The notes: generated from the sequence alone by a model not told the origin. Counted from the stretch's first letter, positions 43,738 through 52,683 are shown. The stretch is 64,000 nt of DNA from Dyadobacter endophyticus (GCF_014641595.1 NZ_BMIA01000003.1:558001-622000), one strand, 5' to 3'. Numbers and translations: made by a program.

Positions 43738-44394
43738 ATGGCGAAGATTATCGTTTTTGGAGTACTCGACACAGCAGAACTAGCGCACTATTACCTAACC
43801 CATGACTCTGATCATGAGGTTGTTGCATTCGCCGTCAATCGCCAATATATCGAACAAGACACTTTCCACGGCCTACCTGTGGTAGCATTCGAAGATGTGG
43901 AAAGTATTTTCCCGCCTTCCGAATACAAGTTCTTTGCACCTATGACCGGCCGCAATATGAACCGCAACCGCGAGGCGATTTACAACCACGCCAAAGCGAA
44001 AGGCTACCAGTTCATTTCCTATATCAGTTCCCGTGCGACGATCTGCAATAATGTGATCGGCGAGAACTGTTTTATTCTCGAAGACAATACGATTCAGCCG
44101 TTCACGACCATCGGTAACAACGTCGTCATGTGGAGCGGCAACCATATCGGCCATCACGGCCAGATCAAAGACCACGTCTTCTTTACTTCGCATGTGGTGC
44201 TTTCGGGGCATTGTGTGGTAGAATCGTACTCCTTCTTTGGAGTGAACGCCACCATCCGCGATTACACGACCATTGCGCAGGGAACATTGGTGGGGATGGC
44301 ATCGGCCATCATGAAAGAAACCGAAGAATGGGGCGTCTATGTCGGAAACCCTGCGAAAAAGGTACCCGGAAAGATGAGCTACGAAGCTTATTGA
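43738..44394 (+). CDS. NeuD/PglD-like hexapeptide acyltransferase
   Basis: 218 residues. The N-terminal part (1-85, MAKIIVFGVLDTAELAHYYL) is a Rossmann-like sugar-binding domain; from about 95 on, isoleucine-rich hexapeptide turns (ATICNNVIGENCFI, NVVMWSGNHIGHHGQI, VVLSGHCVVESYSF, TLVGMASAIMKE) make a left-handed beta-helix. The HH of GHHG supplies the usual catalytic histidine. It should transfer an acetyl or other acyl group to an amino or hydroxyl of a sugar, fitting the aminotransferase and WbqC genes just upstream. Confidence 0.86.
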   Translation: MAKIIVFGVLDTAELAHYYLTHDSDHEVVAFAVNRQYIEQDTFHGLPVVAFEDVESIFPPSEYKFFAPMTGRNMNRNREAIYNHAKAKGYQFISYISSRATICNNVIGENCFILEDNTIQPFTTIGNNVVMWSGNHIGHHGQIKDHVFFTSHVVLSGHCVVESYSFFGVNATIRDYTTIAQGTLVGMASAIMKETEEWGVYVGNPAKKVPGKMSYEAY

Positions 44395-44435
44395 GTCGAT
44401 CCGGTGACGAAAGTTTGAGCTAGTTAATATCGGTA

Positions 44436-45659
44436 ATGGACCAGAAGAAAATACTTTTTGTAAGTCATGATGCTAACAGGGCAGGAAGTCAGTTGCTGTT
44501 GCTGCAGTTATTGAGGCTATTGAAAGAACGTGGCGTCCCGATGCACCTGCTACTCTGTAACGGAGGGGAACTGGAAGCGGAATTTGAGGACGTCGTAGGT
44601 GTCACGCGTCTTCATCAAAACAAAAAGATCACAACACCTCCCTTTACCGGCAAGCTCCTCCGCAAAACCAATCTGCTGAAAATTTATGAAGAACGTTCCC
44701 TGCAGAAAGGCAACGAACGGGTACTGGCGGAACTGGAACAACAGAACATCGGCCTTATCTTCATCAATTCCATTGCTAATGCGGAGGTTTACTACGATTT
44801 TCTGAAATCCTTTCACGACTTGCCGCTGGTACTTTTTGTACATGAGCTGGCGATGTCGGTGAAAATCTATACCCAGGAGGAGCAACTGGCTTTTCTGCTT
44901 AAAAAGACTGATCGCCTGATTGCCGTCTCCAATGCGGTAGCCGATCATTATATCCGGAAATACGATTTCCCCGCGACGCACGTAAGCACTTTCACGCTTA
45001 TCGACCATGAGCGGATTGATCAGCGATTGCTTGCGGTACAGCACGATATTCTCGAAAAAACCTATAAAATCCCCGAAGACGCCATTGTGATAGGTGGCTG
45101 CGGAAACGCCGAATGGCGCAAGGGCAACGACATTTTTAACTGGATCGCCAGCAGGGTGATCCGCAAAACACAGCCACTGCCCGTTTACTTCGTGTGGGTG
45201 GGCGCAGGCCCGCAGCATGAGATCTACGAGCTGATCGAAAGCGATATCCGGCTAATGGGATTGAGCGACAAAATCATCCTCATTCCGCCAACTCCGCGCG
45301 CGCTCGACTATATTAACCGCTTCGACGTGCTACTGTTGAGTTCCCGCGAAGATCCTTATCCGCTCGTGGTGATGGAAGCCGCATTGCAGGAAATTCCTGT
45401 GGTTTGCTTTGAAGACGCCGGCGGCGCACCGGAACTGATCGAGGGCGATGCCGGTTTTGTAGTTCCGTATATGGATATCTCGGCAGCTTCGGACGCGATC
45501 ATCCAGCTGATCCTCGATCCGTCGCTACGGAACACGCTAGGGCAGAATGCCCGTAAAAAAGTCTTGGAAAGGCATAACACGGACAAAAGCGTAGCGAGCG
45601 TCGAAGCCATTATTCAAAAGTATCTACCTATGCAGGTTTCGGAACAGCACAATCAATGA
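44436..45659 (+). CDS. GT4-like glycosyltransferase (GT-B fold)
   Basis: Protein of 407 residues with two Rossmann domains. N-terminal domain opens ILFVSHDANRAGSQLLLLQLLRLL; C-terminal domain has the GT4 pattern GGCGNAEWRKGNDIF, FVWVGAGP, and the donor-binding PYPLVVMEAALQEIPVVCFEDAGGAPELI with the E-x7-E spacing. Retaining transferase using a nucleotide sugar at the inner face of the membrane. Stop overlaps the next start by four bases (ATGA). Its acceptor and donor are unknown. Confidence 0.9.
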   Translation: MDQKKILFVSHDANRAGSQLLLLQLLRLLKERGVPMHLLLCNGGELEAEFEDVVGVTRLHQNKKITTPPFTGKLLRKTNLLKIYEERSLQKGNERVLAELEQQNIGLIFINSIANAEVYYDFLKSFHDLPLVLFVHELAMSVKIYTQEEQLAFLLKKTDRLIAVSNAVADHYIRKYDFPATHVSTFTLIDHERIDQRLLAVQHDILEKTYKIPEDAIVIGGCGNAEWRKGNDIFNWIASRVIRKTQPLPVYFVWVGAGPQHEIYELIESDIRLMGLSDKIILIPPTPRALDYINRFDVLLLSSREDPYPLVVMEAALQEIPVVCFEDAGGAPELIEGDAGFVVPYMDISAASDAIIQLILDPSLRNTLGQNARKKVLERHNTDKSVASVEAIIQKYLPMQVSEQHNQ

Positions 45660-46639
45660 CCATTGCCTTTACCATTTGCTCCATCAATTACCTCGCGCAA
45701 GCCCGGACATTAGGAGACTCGCTGAAAGCGACCAATCCCGATGTCCGGTTTTTCATTGGCCTGGTAGACACACTTCAGGGAGTTGCATTTGAAGACTCCT
45801 ATGCGCACGACTACCCAATGATCGAGATCGACAAGATTGAAATCCGCGATTTTCAGGAGATGTGCGCGCGTTACAATATTACAGAGCTAAATACCGCGGT
45901 AAAGCCGTTTTATTTCACCTATTTCTTCAAACATTACCCCGAGGCGAAAAACGTCATCTATTTCGACCCGGATATCATTGTATTTCAGCCATTAACAGGC
46001 CTTACCGACTCGCTGGCGAAACACAATGCCGTGCTTACACCGCATATCAACACGCCGATCAACGACCGACTGATACCCAACGAGTTGCATCACCTCAATA
46101 CCGGCGTTTACAACCTCGGCTTCGTGGCATTCAGCCGTTCCGAAGAGAATGACCGGTTTATTTCGTGGTGGGAAGAGAAACTGCGCTACGAATGCCTGAT
46201 CGACCTCTGTAACGGACTTTTTGTTGATCAGAACTGGATGAATTTCCTGCCCGTCTTTGTCCCGAATACCCATATTGAAAGAAACCCGGGCTACAACGCA
46301 GCTTACTGGAATTTGCACGAGCGTGACTTTTCGCAGCGCGACGGCCATTGGTATGTCAACGAAGAAAATCCCCTGATCTTCTTCCATTACAGCGGGTACG
46401 ACCCCGCCAAACCCGACATCCTTTCGAAATACCAGAACCGCTTCGAGCTGAACGCCCGCACCGACCTGACCGAGCTTTTTGCATTATACAAAAACAGTCT
46501 GATCAGCAACGGGAACGCCTATTACCGCAATTTCCCCTGCTCGTACATCAAGCCAGCGCCTGTGCGTCGTTACCAGCGTGTGAGGAAATATCTCAAAATG
46601 CCTGTCAATTATCTGATCGGCAAGCTGCAAACGATCTGA
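45656..46639 (+). CDS. GT-A-type glycosyltransferase with intact DxD
   Basis: 327 residues, resembling the GT8-like nucleotide-diphospho-sugar transferases that begin with a short TICSINYLAQARTLGDSL segment. The metal-binding DxD is D104-P-D106 in VIYFDPDIIVF. Further conserved stretches are HHLNTGVYNLGFVAF and WMNFLPVFVPN, and the C-terminal FHYSGYDP. Co-translated with the genes on both sides (ATGA and TGATG overlaps). The gene at 47401 is a paralogue with the DxD replaced. Donor sugar unknown. Confidence 0.87.
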   Translation: MTIAFTICSINYLAQARTLGDSLKATNPDVRFFIGLVDTLQGVAFEDSYAHDYPMIEIDKIEIRDFQEMCARYNITELNTAVKPFYFTYFFKHYPEAKNVIYFDPDIIVFQPLTGLTDSLAKHNAVLTPHINTPINDRLIPNELHHLNTGVYNLGFVAFSRSEENDRFISWWEEKLRYECLIDLCNGLFVDQNWMNFLPVFVPNTHIERNPGYNAAYWNLHERDFSQRDGHWYVNEENPLIFFHYSGYDPAKPDILSKYQNRFELNARTDLTELFALYKNSLISNGNAYYRNFPCSYIKPAPVRRYQRVRKYLKMPVNYLIGKLQTI

Positions 46640-47394
46640 TGAAAGAGCTGGTTACCGTTATTATTCCTATTCTTGAACGCCAGATTGACCCAACGGAAGA
46701 AAAGATGCTGCATCACGCATTGGATATTCTGGCGGAATATCCGATCATATTCATTGCGGGAGAAGGCGCCGATCTATCGGTAGTGCGCGAACATGCCGAA
46801 AATATCGATGTCGTGCATTTCCCAAAGCATTTTTTTCAGTCGAGACAGCATTTGGGCCGGCTTTTCCTCATGTCGGATTTTTACGACCGGTTCAACTGGT
46901 GCGACTTTTTACTCGTCCATGAACTGAACAGTTGGGTGGTTAAAGATGAACTGTATTATTGGTGCAAGCAGGGTTATGATTATTTCAAAACAGGTCCTGC
47001 GCTGGCTCATGCCGGTAGTGCGCCGGGTATCCTGAAACGCATTTCGGGACTTTCCGAGGAAGAAAAACGATTATACGGGTCGGGTTATGCCGACAACGGG
47101 CTTTACCTTTGCCGGATCGAGCGGATGACGGCTACTTTGAAAAGCAAGAAAAAACTGGCGCACGAATACCGTCACAATGCGAATTTACCTTATGCCGATT
47201 CGCTGTTCTGGGAGCTGGAAGCCAATCGCTTTTTACCGCATCTGAGAACACCCACCGACATTGTGCGCAGCCATTTCGCGCAATATGGTGTCCAATATCA
47301 AAATGGCACAACGTTACCTTTTGCTTTGACGGGCATTTCGCATAATAACATCGGTGAAATATCCTTCTTTAAAACTTTGCCTGAAACGGAATAG
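46639..47394 (+). CDS. DUF5672-family protein
   Basis: 251 residues from the ATG at 46639, which overlaps the preceding stop codon (TGATG); a longer open frame upstream only reads the previous gene out of phase. Recognisable DUF5672 features: ELVTVIIPILE start, FLLVHELNSWVVKDELYYWCKQGYDYF, then GNGGFS-like region replaced by ADNGLYLCRIERM, and DSLFWELEANRF. DUF5672 proteins occur in glycan loci and resemble glycosyltransferases, but no reaction is known. The D/E-rich ELNSWVVKDEL stretch may stand for a metal or donor site. Position between two paralogous transferases suggests a linked sugar-transfer step. Confidence 0.75.
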   Translation: MKELVTVIIPILERQIDPTEEKMLHHALDILAEYPIIFIAGEGADLSVVREHAENIDVVHFPKHFFQSRQHLGRLFLMSDFYDRFNWCDFLLVHELNSWVVKDELYYWCKQGYDYFKTGPALAHAGSAPGILKRISGLSEEEKRLYGSGYADNGLYLCRIERMTATLKSKKKLAHEYRHNANLPYADSLFWELEANRFLPHLRTPTDIVRSHFAQYGVQYQNGTTLPFALTGISHNNIGEISFFKTLPETE

Positions 47395-47400
47395 TCGTTC

Positions 47401-48354
47401 ATGAATATTATATACACAGTCTGTAACCGTACCAACCTGGCGCATGCGCTGGCGCTGGCGGATTCTGTGTTACAGCACCAACCCGACGATGTTTTTTACC
47501 TCGGACTGGTTGATTCCATTAGTATTAACAACCTTCCGGAGCATGTAAATCTTCTTCCGGTGGCCGCATTAGCTATTCCCGGCTGGGATACAATGGTTGC
47601 GGATTATTACGATTTCGAATTACTGCCCGCCTGCCGTCCCTGGTTCGCGTTGGAAATATTGAAGAAGCACACCGAATGCAGACAACTCACGTTCCTGGCA
47701 CCGACGGTGCAACTCAAAAAGACATTCAATAGCTTGCTGGATGCCGGCTCTGAGATGTTTTTGACACCCAATATTTCGGTTCCTTTGAAAAAATCGCCCA
47801 TTCTGGACGACAAACGCATTCTGAATGCAGGCATGTACCACTCGGGAAGCTGGACATTGCGACCTTCGGAGAAAACCACACCCGTGCTGGAATGGTGGGC
47901 GCAGCGGACTATCGACCGCGCCAATTTCGATCTTTGCAATGGCATGAATACCGATCAGCTTTGGCTCAATTATGTGCCGGTTTGGGTACCTGCGACGCAG
48001 ACACTGCATAATCCCGGCTGGCATTATGGTTTGAATGCAGTTTTGAACAAAATGCTCGTTGCAAAAAATGACGGTTACGAGGTCGATGGACAACCACTCA
48101 TCTCGCTCGACTTTGCCGGGCTTGGGCATTTCGATCCAATCTGGTCAGATCACGCGGGGTTGGTTGCCGAAAACAAGGCATTTCAGACATTGTTCATGGA
48201 ATACCAGCGCATTGTAGTGAAAAAGAGGTACGACCTGGAAGTCAGCGGCCAACCGGCATTTGGAAAACATGCCGATATCCTTCCCAACCGGTTAATGAGA
48301 AAGGGCATTGCCGCGAAATTGAAGGAGTTGACTAGATATATCGATCAGTTTTAA
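47401..48354 (+). CDS. Glycosyltransferase paralogue with lost DxD motif
   Basis: 317 residues, clearly related to the product of 45656-46639: shared are the N-terminal CNRTNLAHALALADSV/VFYLGLVD, the ILNAGMYHSG loop, WWAQRTIDRANFDLCNG, and NYVPVWVPATQTLHNPGWHYGLN. Where the paralogue has YFDPDIIVF, this protein has FLAPTVQLK, so both metal-binding aspartates are gone (positions 100 and 102). It may be an inactive partner that binds or positions an acceptor, or it may use another mechanism. The frame is intact and ordinary in codon use, so it is not a decayed gene. Confidence 0.8.
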   Translation: MNIIYTVCNRTNLAHALALADSVLQHQPDDVFYLGLVDSISINNLPEHVNLLPVAALAIPGWDTMVADYYDFELLPACRPWFALEILKKHTECRQLTFLAPTVQLKKTFNSLLDAGSEMFLTPNISVPLKKSPILDDKRILNAGMYHSGSWTLRPSEKTTPVLEWWAQRTIDRANFDLCNGMNTDQLWLNYVPVWVPATQTLHNPGWHYGLNAVLNKMLVAKNDGYEVDGQPLISLDFAGLGHFDPIWSDHAGLVAENKAFQTLFMEYQRIVVKKRYDLEVSGQPAFGKHADILPNRLMRKGIAAKLKELTRYIDQF

Positions 48355-48364
48355 ACAGGATTCC

Positions 48365-49249
48365 ATGCATTTTTTAGAACAAATCACACAGGACCTGCGG
48401 AACTCCGTATCAGCACTGAAACCGGCCACGGCAGCCGCCAACGCGCAGCGGTATCCGAAACTGACGGTCATTACACCTTCCTACAACCAGGCGGCATTCC
48501 TCGAAAGAACAATCCTGAGCGTGCTTAACCAGGGATATCCCAATCTCGAATATATCATCGTCGACGGCGGCTCGAACGACGGCAGTGTAGAAATCATTAA
48601 AAAATACGAAAAACACCTCTCCTGGTGGGTTTCGGAGAAGGACCGCGGGCAGGTCCACGCCATCAACAAGGCGCTGGAACGGGCGACGGGCGAGTATATC
48701 AGCTTCCAAAATTCCGATGATGTATATTTTCCCGGTACTTTCGCTCGTTTTGGAGAAGCAGCTTTGAAATACCCGGTCGATATCCTGTATGGCGACCTGT
48801 ACATGATCACCACCGACGACGAAGTGACCGAAATACTCAAAACAACTTCTTACGACTTCGATTGCCAGATCCTGGAAGGGATGCAGATCCATAACCAGTC
48901 GCTGTTTTTCAAGCGCTCACTGGTAGAAAAATATGGGATGTTCGATGAATCGTTCCGTTTTGCATTCGACTACGACTTCATTACACGGTACACGTCGCAC
49001 AAATCGACTACGACTAAAAAGATCGATGGCCTCGGGGGCGCATTACGCGTACATGCGGAAGCGAAGTCGTCGACCATCGCGACAACCGTCGGCCGTGAGG
49101 AACATGCGAGGGTACAAAAATTGTACATTTCAACGAACGGTTCCCCGGTAGTCAACAAAATGAAGTATCTTTGGTGCCGCGTCCGTAAAATTGCCTATTT
49201 CATTCTGCGGTTAGATATTCAGTACATCAGATTCAGGCTTTCCAGATGA
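48365..49249 (+). CDS. Family 2 glycosyltransferase
   Basis: 294 residues with a GT-A domain: LTVITPSYNQAAFLERTILSVLNQ at the N terminus, VDGGSNDGSVEI, and the metal-binding SDD in FQNSDDVYFPG. The C-terminal part (about 200-294) is basic and amphipathic, likely for membrane contact. Inverting transferase using a nucleotide sugar. Stop overlaps the polymerase start by four bases (ATGA). Confidence 0.92.
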   Translation: MHFLEQITQDLRNSVSALKPATAAANAQRYPKLTVITPSYNQAAFLERTILSVLNQGYPNLEYIIVDGGSNDGSVEIIKKYEKHLSWWVSEKDRGQVHAINKALERATGEYISFQNSDDVYFPGTFARFGEAALKYPVDILYGDLYMITTDDEVTEILKTTSYDFDCQILEGMQIHNQSLFFKRSLVEKYGMFDESFRFAFDYDFITRYTSHKSTTTKKIDGLGGALRVHAEAKSSTIATTVGREEHARVQKLYISTNGSPVVNKMKYLWCRVRKIAYFILRLDIQYIRFRLSR

Positions 49250-50592
49250 ATTGGAGCTTATTTAATGTAGCCAACAATTTTAATTATCTCCGGTATTCGA
49301 TGGGCATCGCGATGATGTTCAACGGGTTTCCGCTGATATTTTTTATTCGCGATACACTCGGCATTGGGCCTGCGAGCAGCGTTTTTACCGCGATTTTCTT
49401 TTCGCTCGCGCTGGTGCTGATGGTCCCGCCAACGCTTTTCAAACGACTTTACAAGCCGAATATCATCCTGATCAACCTCGGAGCGGGATTTCTGCTGCTC
49501 ACTCTCTGGTACTTCATGTTCATGAACCACCAGGGAAAGGCGGTAGCGGATATCGGTAACTTCGTGTTCACATTCGGGTTCCTGGCATTGCTCATGCACG
49601 TCCCTAACGACGTGAAAGACACGCTGATACAGGTACTTTTCCTGTTTTCATTCTTTACAAACATTACCCTCGTTTACTCACTCATCACCGACCCGAACTG
49701 GACGCCGGGGATGCGGGCTGCGGTAAATTTCGCCAACGAAGGTGCCCAGCCGGGCGGTAACCCGCACATTACGGCGCGCAATGGAGTTATTACCCTCCTG
49801 TCCGCGATGGTATTGCTCGGTAACACCAAGCATCTGCTCACGAGGCTATTCCTGTTTTTCTCGATGTTGTTTGGAATGGGCGTGGTGGTACTATCACTCG
49901 CGAAATCAAGCTACCTGGGCCTGGGGATCGCTTTCGGAGCGTACTTTCTCTTTCATTTCAAATTTTCGGACATTACTTCGGCCATCGGCAGTGCCTTTAA
50001 GTTCAGGAATATGGTGTTTATCATACTCATATTACTGGCGATCAACTATTTCCTGTCACGCTATGGCAATATTCTGAACCTGCTTCTAGGCTATTGGGAT
50101 ATTTTCCAGGACCGGATCATGAACGTGATCTTTACTTCCACCGGGGTGAGGCTTTCGGAAGAAGCGGATGTCGATTATTCGGCGATGGGACGGGTGAGTG
50201 GTTTCGGAGAATTTTTGGAAACACTGTATTCATGGGACATCTTCCTCGGCAGGGGTTATAAGAACGACTATCTGGACGTTCCGCTGCTCGAATCCTGGGT
50301 AAACCACGGAATTTTCGGATTTATCTTTTTTGCCAGCTTCAACTTCTTCATGTTCCTGTACGTGATCCGCGAGGTACGCCGCCATACCAATCCGCTGACG
50401 ACCTTTCTGGCGTACTTCTTCCTGTCGATGGTGGTGCTGCTCTTTACCGGTGGCCGGCCCTACGATATTGCGTTCTGGTTCCCCTATTCGGTGATGATCC
50501 GTTTCCTGGGTATCAAATACCTCGACACCGTACCACGTCTGAGAAAAATTATCAGACCCCAGCCGCAACCCATAAGCACCGTAACCACCTGA
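49246..50592 (+). CDS. Wzy-like O-antigen/capsule polymerase or ligase
   Basis: Integral membrane protein of 448 residues with about twelve predicted helices and one large outside loop (about 280-355) before the last helices, the layout of Wzy/WaaL proteins. The segment RDTLGIGPASSV, the AKSSYLGLGIAFGAY stretch and GRGYKNDYLDVPLLESWVNHGIFGF (the typical polymerase region with H and an acidic residue) support this. It would join repeat units or attach chains. Its presence beside a Wzm/Wzt exporter is unexpected. A palindrome follows at 50611. Confidence 0.8.
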   Translation: MNWSLFNVANNFNYLRYSMGIAMMFNGFPLIFFIRDTLGIGPASSVFTAIFFSLALVLMVPPTLFKRLYKPNIILINLGAGFLLLTLWYFMFMNHQGKAVADIGNFVFTFGFLALLMHVPNDVKDTLIQVLFLFSFFTNITLVYSLITDPNWTPGMRAAVNFANEGAQPGGNPHITARNGVITLLSAMVLLGNTKHLLTRLFLFFSMLFGMGVVVLSLAKSSYLGLGIAFGAYFLFHFKFSDITSAIGSAFKFRNMVFIILILLAINYFLSRYGNILNLLLGYWDIFQDRIMNVIFTSTGVRLSEEADVDYSAMGRVSGFGEFLETLYSWDIFLGRGYKNDYLDVPLLESWVNHGIFGFIFFASFNFFMFLYVIREVRRHTNPLTTFLAYFFLSMVVLLFTGGRPYDIAFWFPYSVMIRFLGIKYLDTVPRLRKIIRPQPQPISTVTT

Positions 50593-50610
50593 CACGCTCC
50601 CCCGAGCCGG

Positions 50611-50631
50611 GGAACCTTCCCGGAAGGTTCC
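50611..50631. repeat. Short palindrome (GGAACCTTCC hairpin)
   Basis: GGAACCTTCC-C-GGAAGGTTCC, perfectly self-complementary around one base, in the 51-bp gap between the polymerase and acyltransferase genes, preceded by a CCCCGAGCCGGGG stretch. No T run. Same design as the hairpin at 13592-13616 (GGAACCCTCC arms). Confidence 0.7.
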
Positions 50632-50643
50632 AGCATTCCACGC

Positions 50644-51693
50644 ATGAAGAACAGAGTTGAACAACTGGATGGGTTAAGGGGCATATTCGCTGTCCTGGTC
50701 ATTGCCCACCACCACAATGCATTCAAGGAGTCGATTCTTTACAACAACTTTTTCGTCATCAACGCGAGCCTGTTTGTTGACTTTTTCTTTGTGTTGAGTG
50801 GCTTCGTAATTGCACTTAACTACGTCGATCGCATTCACAGCACAGGCGATTTTCTGACGTTTCTGAAAAAGCGCTTTATCAGATTGTATCCGCTCCTCTT
50901 CTACACCGAAGTCGTTTTTGTATTAGCCAACCTGCTCGGTGAGCACAGCGCATTCAAAAACGTCGGCGGAATGGGACTCGGCTATTACTTATACACATCT
51001 CTGGACGCGCTCACATTCATGGGTTCCAGCACGGTATTTGGGGGTTGGATCAGCAATAACTATCCGTCCTGGTCGATTTCCGCCGAAATGATTTCCTATG
51101 TCGTGTTCGGGCTGGTCGTTTTGACCTTACCAAGGTTTAAATATGCCGCATTCGCGATCATCGGCTTGCTATCAGGTATTTTCATTTATTCGAGAGGAGA
51201 GTATCTGCTGGCCTACGATTACGGCTATGTGCGCGGGCTCCTGTGTTTTTCGCTGGGCATATTCACGCAAAGGCTATTAAGCCGGAAAACATTTCAGCTT
51301 TCCGCATTCGAGATCCCGTTCCTGCTCTTTTTGATGGCCGCCATGTATTTCGTGCACCATTGGGAGCTAAACCTCTGGAAACTCGTTTTCCCGTTCATTT
51401 TCTCGATTGGTATCGTCATTTTCGCAAATTCCACGGGTGTTGTTACGAAGATGCTGAGCAGCAAGCCGTTCCAATACCTGGGTAAAATCTCCTACTCCAT
51501 TTACCTGAACCACGCGATCGTGCTCATTTTCATCAATATCGTGTTGTTCAGGTTCTTAAATTCGCCGCATAACGAACTGATGTTCGGGGTTTCGCTGCTC
51601 AGCGCAATCGCCCTCACGATCCTGTATTCGCATTTCACTTATGAATTTGTGGAAAAACGTGTGGGCAAGTTTCTCAGGGATAACTGGCGTTAA
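50644..51693 (+). CDS. Acyltransferase-3 family membrane protein
   Basis: 349 residues with about ten helices. The hallmark start RVEQLDGLRGIFAVLVIAHHH carries the conserved Arg and His residues of the family, and FFFVLSGFVIALNY follows. Members acylate sugars (OafA, WecH types), so this enzyme likely decorates the surface glycan built by the upstream genes. Last gene that clearly belongs to the polysaccharide locus; the next gene is thioredoxin. Confidence 0.9.
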   Translation: MKNRVEQLDGLRGIFAVLVIAHHHNAFKESILYNNFFVINASLFVDFFFVLSGFVIALNYVDRIHSTGDFLTFLKKRFIRLYPLLFYTEVVFVLANLLGEHSAFKNVGGMGLGYYLYTSLDALTFMGSSTVFGGWISNNYPSWSISAEMISYVVFGLVVLTLPRFKYAAFAIIGLLSGIFIYSRGEYLLAYDYGYVRGLLCFSLGIFTQRLLSRKTFQLSAFEIPFLLFLMAAMYFVHHWELNLWKLVFPFIFSIGIVIFANSTGVVTKMLSSKPFQYLGKISYSIYLNHAIVLIFINIVLFRFLNSPHNELMFGVSLLSAIALTILYSHFTYEFVEKRVGKFLRDNWR

Positions 51694-51748
51694 ATTAAAC
51701 CTTTCGCGGTTCGGATGGGTTATCCTTTCAGACAAAAACAGTAGCGTT

Positions 51749-52045
51749 ATGGCAACTTTCTCAGAATTGATCAACAGCGATAAACCGGTTTTGGTAGATT
51801 TCTCGGCTGAATGGTGCGGCCCTTGTAAAATGATGAAACCGATCCTTGAACAAGTTAAAGCGGATTTGGGCGATTCTGCCACAATCATCAAAGTCGACGT
51901 AGACAAAAATCAGTCGGCGGCACAGGCGTACCGTATTCAGGGCGTTCCTACGCTGATCGTGTTCAAAAACGGCAAGCCGCTCTGGCGCCAATCGGGCGTA
52001 GTGCAGGCCGATCAGCTGAAATCCATCATCAAGCAATACATTTAA
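51749..52045 (+). CDS. trxA: Thioredoxin
   Basis: 98 residues from the ATG at 51749 (MATFSELINSDKPVLVDFSA); longer in-frame extensions upstream overlap the previous gene. Redox motif W22-C-G-P-C26 and the cis-proline region GVPTLIVF are intact; no signal peptide, so it acts in the cytoplasm as protein disulfide reductant. Slightly shorter at the N terminus than E. coli TrxA. A start six bases before the next gene suggests co-transcription with the pentapeptide-repeat gene. Confidence 0.93.
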   Translation: MATFSELINSDKPVLVDFSAEWCGPCKMMKPILEQVKADLGDSATIIKVDVDKNQSAAQAYRIQGVPTLIVFKNGKPLWRQSGVVQADQLKSIIKQYI

Positions 52046-52060
52046 TATCCATTGGGCTCA

Positions 52061-52624
52061 ATGCGCAACACCCGCGATTTCGAAACTATTGAAAATAAAG
52101 ATTTTAGCATTGAGCCATTGCTGGAAAACAGCTACGAACAAGTCCGGTTTGTGCAATGCAGCTTCACCGACCTGGCTGGTATTGATTTCATCGACTGCGT
52201 TTTCGAGGAGTGTAACCTGAGCAATGCATCAATCAAAAATTGTAAAATTTCCGATATCGGATTCCTCAATTGCAAACTTACGGGCGTCAATTTCTCGGAG
52301 AGCAAAGACTTCGCATTTGCAGCCGTTTTCGAGAATTGCATTCTCGACTATGCCATTTTTGAAAGGAAGAAATTGAACAAAACGGTTTTCAGTAACTGCA
52401 AAATCCACAATGCCGATTTCACGCAGAGCGACTTGTCGAAATGCAAAGTGCATAACTGCGACTTCTGGGATGCCGTTTTCGATGGTACCAACCTCAGCAG
52501 CACCGATTTTTCGACCAGCAAGAACTTCACCATTGACCCCACCGCGAACAATATCCGCAAAGCAAAATTCCTGTCGTCGGACCTGGCCGGGCTTTTGACC
52601 AAATTCGACATAATTATCAAATAG
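52061..52624 (+). CDS. Pentapeptide-repeat protein
   Basis: 187 residues from ATG 52061 (a TTG lies three codons upstream). It consists largely of A(D/N)LXX-type five-residue repeats with Phe/Leu at the centre (CSFTDLAGIDFIDCVFEECNLSNASI, GVNFSESKDF, NADFTQSDLSKCKVHNCDFWDAVFDGTNLSSTDF), which fold as a right-handed quadrilateral beta-helix. Cys is unusually common at the repeat edges. Related proteins include Qnr/MfpA topoisomerase protectors, but many have no known role, and the gene neighbourhood (thioredoxin, NagA) does not settle it. Confidence 0.87.
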   Translation: MRNTRDFETIENKDFSIEPLLENSYEQVRFVQCSFTDLAGIDFIDCVFEECNLSNASIKNCKISDIGFLNCKLTGVNFSESKDFAFAAVFENCILDYAIFERKKLNKTVFSNCKIHNADFTQSDLSKCKVHNCDFWDAVFDGTNLSSTDFSTSKNFTIDPTANNIRKAKFLSSDLAGLLTKFDIIIK

Positions 52625-52683
52625 TGCTTTGACTGCCTGCCCATTTTTCGTTTCTTGGGCGCTTCTAAACCAAGCCTTTGATT

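Noticed and set aside
46348..46638. Longer start for the DUF5672 gene
   Set aside because: The extra 97 codons lie entirely inside the preceding transferase gene and have no DUF5672 similarity.
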